In this document: positions 5,323 through 6,776 of the stretch, piece after piece | Position numbering within the stretch: position 1 is the first letter of the stretch | Layout of the letters: each line of letters opens with the position of its first letter | Source of the DNA: Oxalobacteraceae bacterium | GTDB lineage: Bacteria; Pseudomonadota; Gammaproteobacteria; Burkholderiales; Burkholderiaceae_D | Length of the DNA: 6,776 bases | Direction: 5' to 3' | NCBI GenBank assembly: GCA_003132085.1 | Contig: PKWO01000564.1 | Coordinates: 2,992-9,767, forward strand | The notes under the pieces: model-generated | Databases searched by the model: none | Seen by the model: the letters and a program-made list of their open reading frames with translations, nothing else | What the model was told of the DNA's origin: nothing | Translations under genes and position numbers: made by a program

Positions 5323-6336
5323 ATGCCAACTGAGACGTCGATTTTGACTAAAACCGCGATTGCAGTCGACATTGACGATGGGGACGACGGCGAAGGCTTG
5401 CCGGAGTTGTCTCCCATCGTCTTGAAATTAACGCCTGACACGTGCGGAGAACGATTGGATAAGGTGTTGTCAAAATTGGTTCCCCAGTATTCGCGCAGCC
5501 GTATCCAACAGTGGATCGAAGCGGGCTATGTGACGGTTGACGGTCAACCGGCCCGCAACAAGACGACCGTGCTGGGGGACGAGGATATCATCATATTGCC
5601 GCAAGCAGCGCCGGAAGAGCAGGCTTTCAAGCCGGAACCGATGAACTTGTCGATTGTGCATGAAGATGCCGCTATCCTGGTCATCAAGAAGCCCGACGGC
5701 CTGGTTGTGCATCCGGCCGCAGGCAATTGGTCGGGAACCTTGCTCAATGCATTGCTGCATCATTTTCCGGCGATTGCCGGGGTGCCGAGGGCGGGCATCG
5801 TGCATCGGCTGGACAAGGATACCAGCGGCTTGATGGTGGTCGCCAAAACCCTGGTCGCGCAGACCGATCTGGTGCGTCAGCTACAGGCGCGTACCGTCAA
5901 GCGCGAATATCTGGCGCTGGTGTGGGGGTCGCCGCGGATTGCCGGCAAGGTCGACGCCTCAATGGGCCGCCACCCGAGGGACCGGATCAAGATGGCGGTG
6001 ACGGAGAACGCCACCTCCAAACCGGCGGTGACCCATTACGAGCGTCTGGCAACCGGCTTGCTGGACGGTCGCCCGGTAAGCCTGGTCCGTTGCCAGTTGG
6101 AAACTGGCCGCACCCATCAAATTCGCGTTCACATGCAATCGATCGGCTTTCCGCTGGTCGGCGACGCGCTGTACGGCAAACCGCATTTGGCGTCGGTATT
6201 CCCGCGCCAGGCATTGCATGCTTACCGTTTGGGCCTGATCCATCCGGTTTCCGGCAAGGCAGTGGAATGGCAAGCAGCGCTACCGGAGGATTTTGCCGGG
6301 TTGCTGGCGCGCGCAGGCGTGGCCGCGCCGCTTTGA
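5323..6336 (+). CDS. rluD: 23S rRNA pseudouridine synthase RluD
   Basis: RluD converts uridines of helix 69 of 23S rRNA (1911, 1915 and 1917 in E. coli) to pseudouridine, a late ribosome assembly step. Two in-frame starts exist, 5308 and 5323. I prefer 5323 (337 residues) because GGGA precedes it at a usable distance and it leaves room for the divergent bamD promoter; 5308 adds five residues. From 5323, an acidic, probably disordered N-terminus (about 1-30) precedes an S4 RNA-binding domain (about 35-90, including SRSRIQQWIEAGYVTVDG). The RluA-family catalytic domain follows: KPDGLVVHP (123-131), GIVHRLDKDTSG (158-169) with catalytic Asp164, and LETGRTHQIRVH (259-270). All conserved motifs are intact. 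pgeF begins 16 bases downstream on the same strand, the standard rluD-pgeF pair. Confidence 0.97.
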   Translation: MPTETSILTKTAIAVDIDDGDDGEGLPELSPIVLKLTPDTCGERLDKVLSKLVPQYSRSRIQQWIEAGYVTVDGQPARNKTTVLGDEDIIILPQAAPEEQAFKPEPMNLSIVHEDAAILVIKKPDGLVVHPAAGNWSGTLLNALLHHFPAIAGVPRAGIVHRLDKDTSGLMVVAKTLVAQTDLVRQLQARTVKREYLALVWGSPRIAGKVDASMGRHPRDRIKMAVTENATSKPAVTHYERLATGLLDGRPVSLVRCQLETGRTHQIRVHMQSIGFPLVGDALYGKPHLASVFPRQALHAYRLGLIHPVSGKAVEWQAALPEDFAGLLARAGVAAPL

Positions 6337-6352
6337 CCATTGTGGCGAAAAA

Positions 6353-6776
6353 ATGATGGATGTCATCCATCCGGAATGGGACGTTCCGCCGAACATCGGC
6401 GCGCTGTCCACCACTCGTAATGGTGGTGTAAGCCTGGCGCCATATGATGATGGCTTCGGTGGCGGCGGCTTGAATCTCGGATCCCATGTCGGCGATCGCA
6501 TGCAAGATGTCGCACATAACCGGGACGCGCTGCGCGCGCTGGTTCCGGCGCAACCGGTCTGGTTGTCGCAAGTTCATGGAACCGCGGTGCTGGATGCGGC
6601 AAGCGCAGCCGAAGGCGCGCAGGCGGATGCCTGCATTGCAACCCAAGGCGGGATCGCCTGTGCAATGTTGACTGCGGACTGCTTGCCGGTGCTGCTGTGC
6701 GACCGCGGCGGCCGGGTGGTGGGAGCTGCCCATGCCGGTTGGCGCGGCCTGGCCGGCGGTGTTTTGGAAAACACGG
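6353..6776 (+). CDS. pgeF: Peptidoglycan editing factor / purine nucleoside phosphorylase PgeF (YfiH), partial
   Basis: Laccase-domain protein of the YfiH/LACC1 family, whose members act on purine nucleosides (phosphorolysis, adenosine deamination); in E. coli it prevents errors in peptidoglycan stem-peptide composition. Only the first 141 residues are in the window and the gene runs off the right edge. The start is one of two adjacent ATGs (6353, 6356) with a poor Shine-Dalgarno sequence, which suggests translation coupled to rluD 16 bases upstream. Visible family motifs are STTRNGGVS (19-27), LNLGSHVGD (40-48), the zinc/active-site His75 in SQVHG, Cys110 in TADCLPVLL, and His127 in AHAGWRG. 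The GGGGLNLG stretch is typical of betaproteobacterial versions. Nothing looks broken in the part present. Confidence 0.95.
   Translation, partial: MMDVIHPEWDVPPNIGALSTTRNGGVSLAPYDDGFGGGGLNLGSHVGDRMQDVAHNRDALRALVPAQPVWLSQVHGTAVLDAASAAEGAQADACIATQGGIACAMLTADCLPVLLCDRGGRVVGAAHAGWRGLAGGVLENT

Noticed and set aside
5987..6733. Minus-strand frame of 248 codons
   Set aside because: It is antisense to rluD and pgeF, both clearly coding on the plus strand.
1..6776. CRISPR array, insertion sequence, prophage or toxin-antitoxin module
   Set aside because: I saw no spaced identical repeats, no terminal inverted repeats with a transposase, and no paired small toxin/antitoxin genes; the window reads as a core chromosomal segment.

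Overview
The window looks like an ordinary chromosomal stretch from a moderately GC-rich betaproteobacterium, probably Burkholderiales and possibly close to Oxalobacteraceae. This rests on the divergent bamD / rluD-pgeF arrangement, the style of the BamD, RluD and PgeF proteins (for example the GGGGLNLGSHVGD stretch of PgeF), and the abundance of small exported proteins of proteobacterial type. The taxonomic placement is an inference; there is no rRNA in the window to confirm it. I see no tRNA, rRNA, insertion sequence, phage gene, CRISPR array or other sign of a mobile element.

Left part (1-1340, all on the minus strand). Two small envelope proteins lie 16 bases apart and probably form an operon: an exported Tyr/Pro-rich protein with a C-terminal YYC...YYPYV..C..GW motif, followed by a glycine-zipper lipoprotein that runs off the left edge. 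Upstream of them is a region with a candidate -10 dyad and a pair of TTACAC direct repeats ten bases apart, resembling an OmpR-family response-regulator site. Further upstream is a short ORF of unknown function with one predicted membrane helix.

Middle (1340-4440). A secreted protein of unknown function (plus strand) converges on a 66-residue hypothetical protein (minus), which lies just downstream of a glutathione S-transferase gene (minus). Across a 307-base gap the divergent plus-strand gene encodes a six-helix membrane diguanylate cyclase. Its GGEEF active site is intact, but 17 residues are inserted between the RxxD inhibitory-site position and GGEEF. A strong hairpin terminator follows, oriented best for the minus-strand bamD transcript arriving from the right.

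Right part (4440-6776). bamD (outer-membrane protein assembly lipoprotein, minus) is divergent from rluD (23S rRNA pseudouridine synthase) and pgeF (laccase-domain peptidoglycan editing factor / purine nucleoside phosphorylase, cut by the right edge). This is a conserved housekeeping neighbourhood in proteobacteria. The start codons of bamD and rluD are only about 60 bases apart, so their promoters must be packed together.

I do not find a convincing undescribed multi-gene system. The best candidates for a second look are the displaced inhibitory site of the diguanylate cyclase and the apparently regulated pair of envelope genes at the left.
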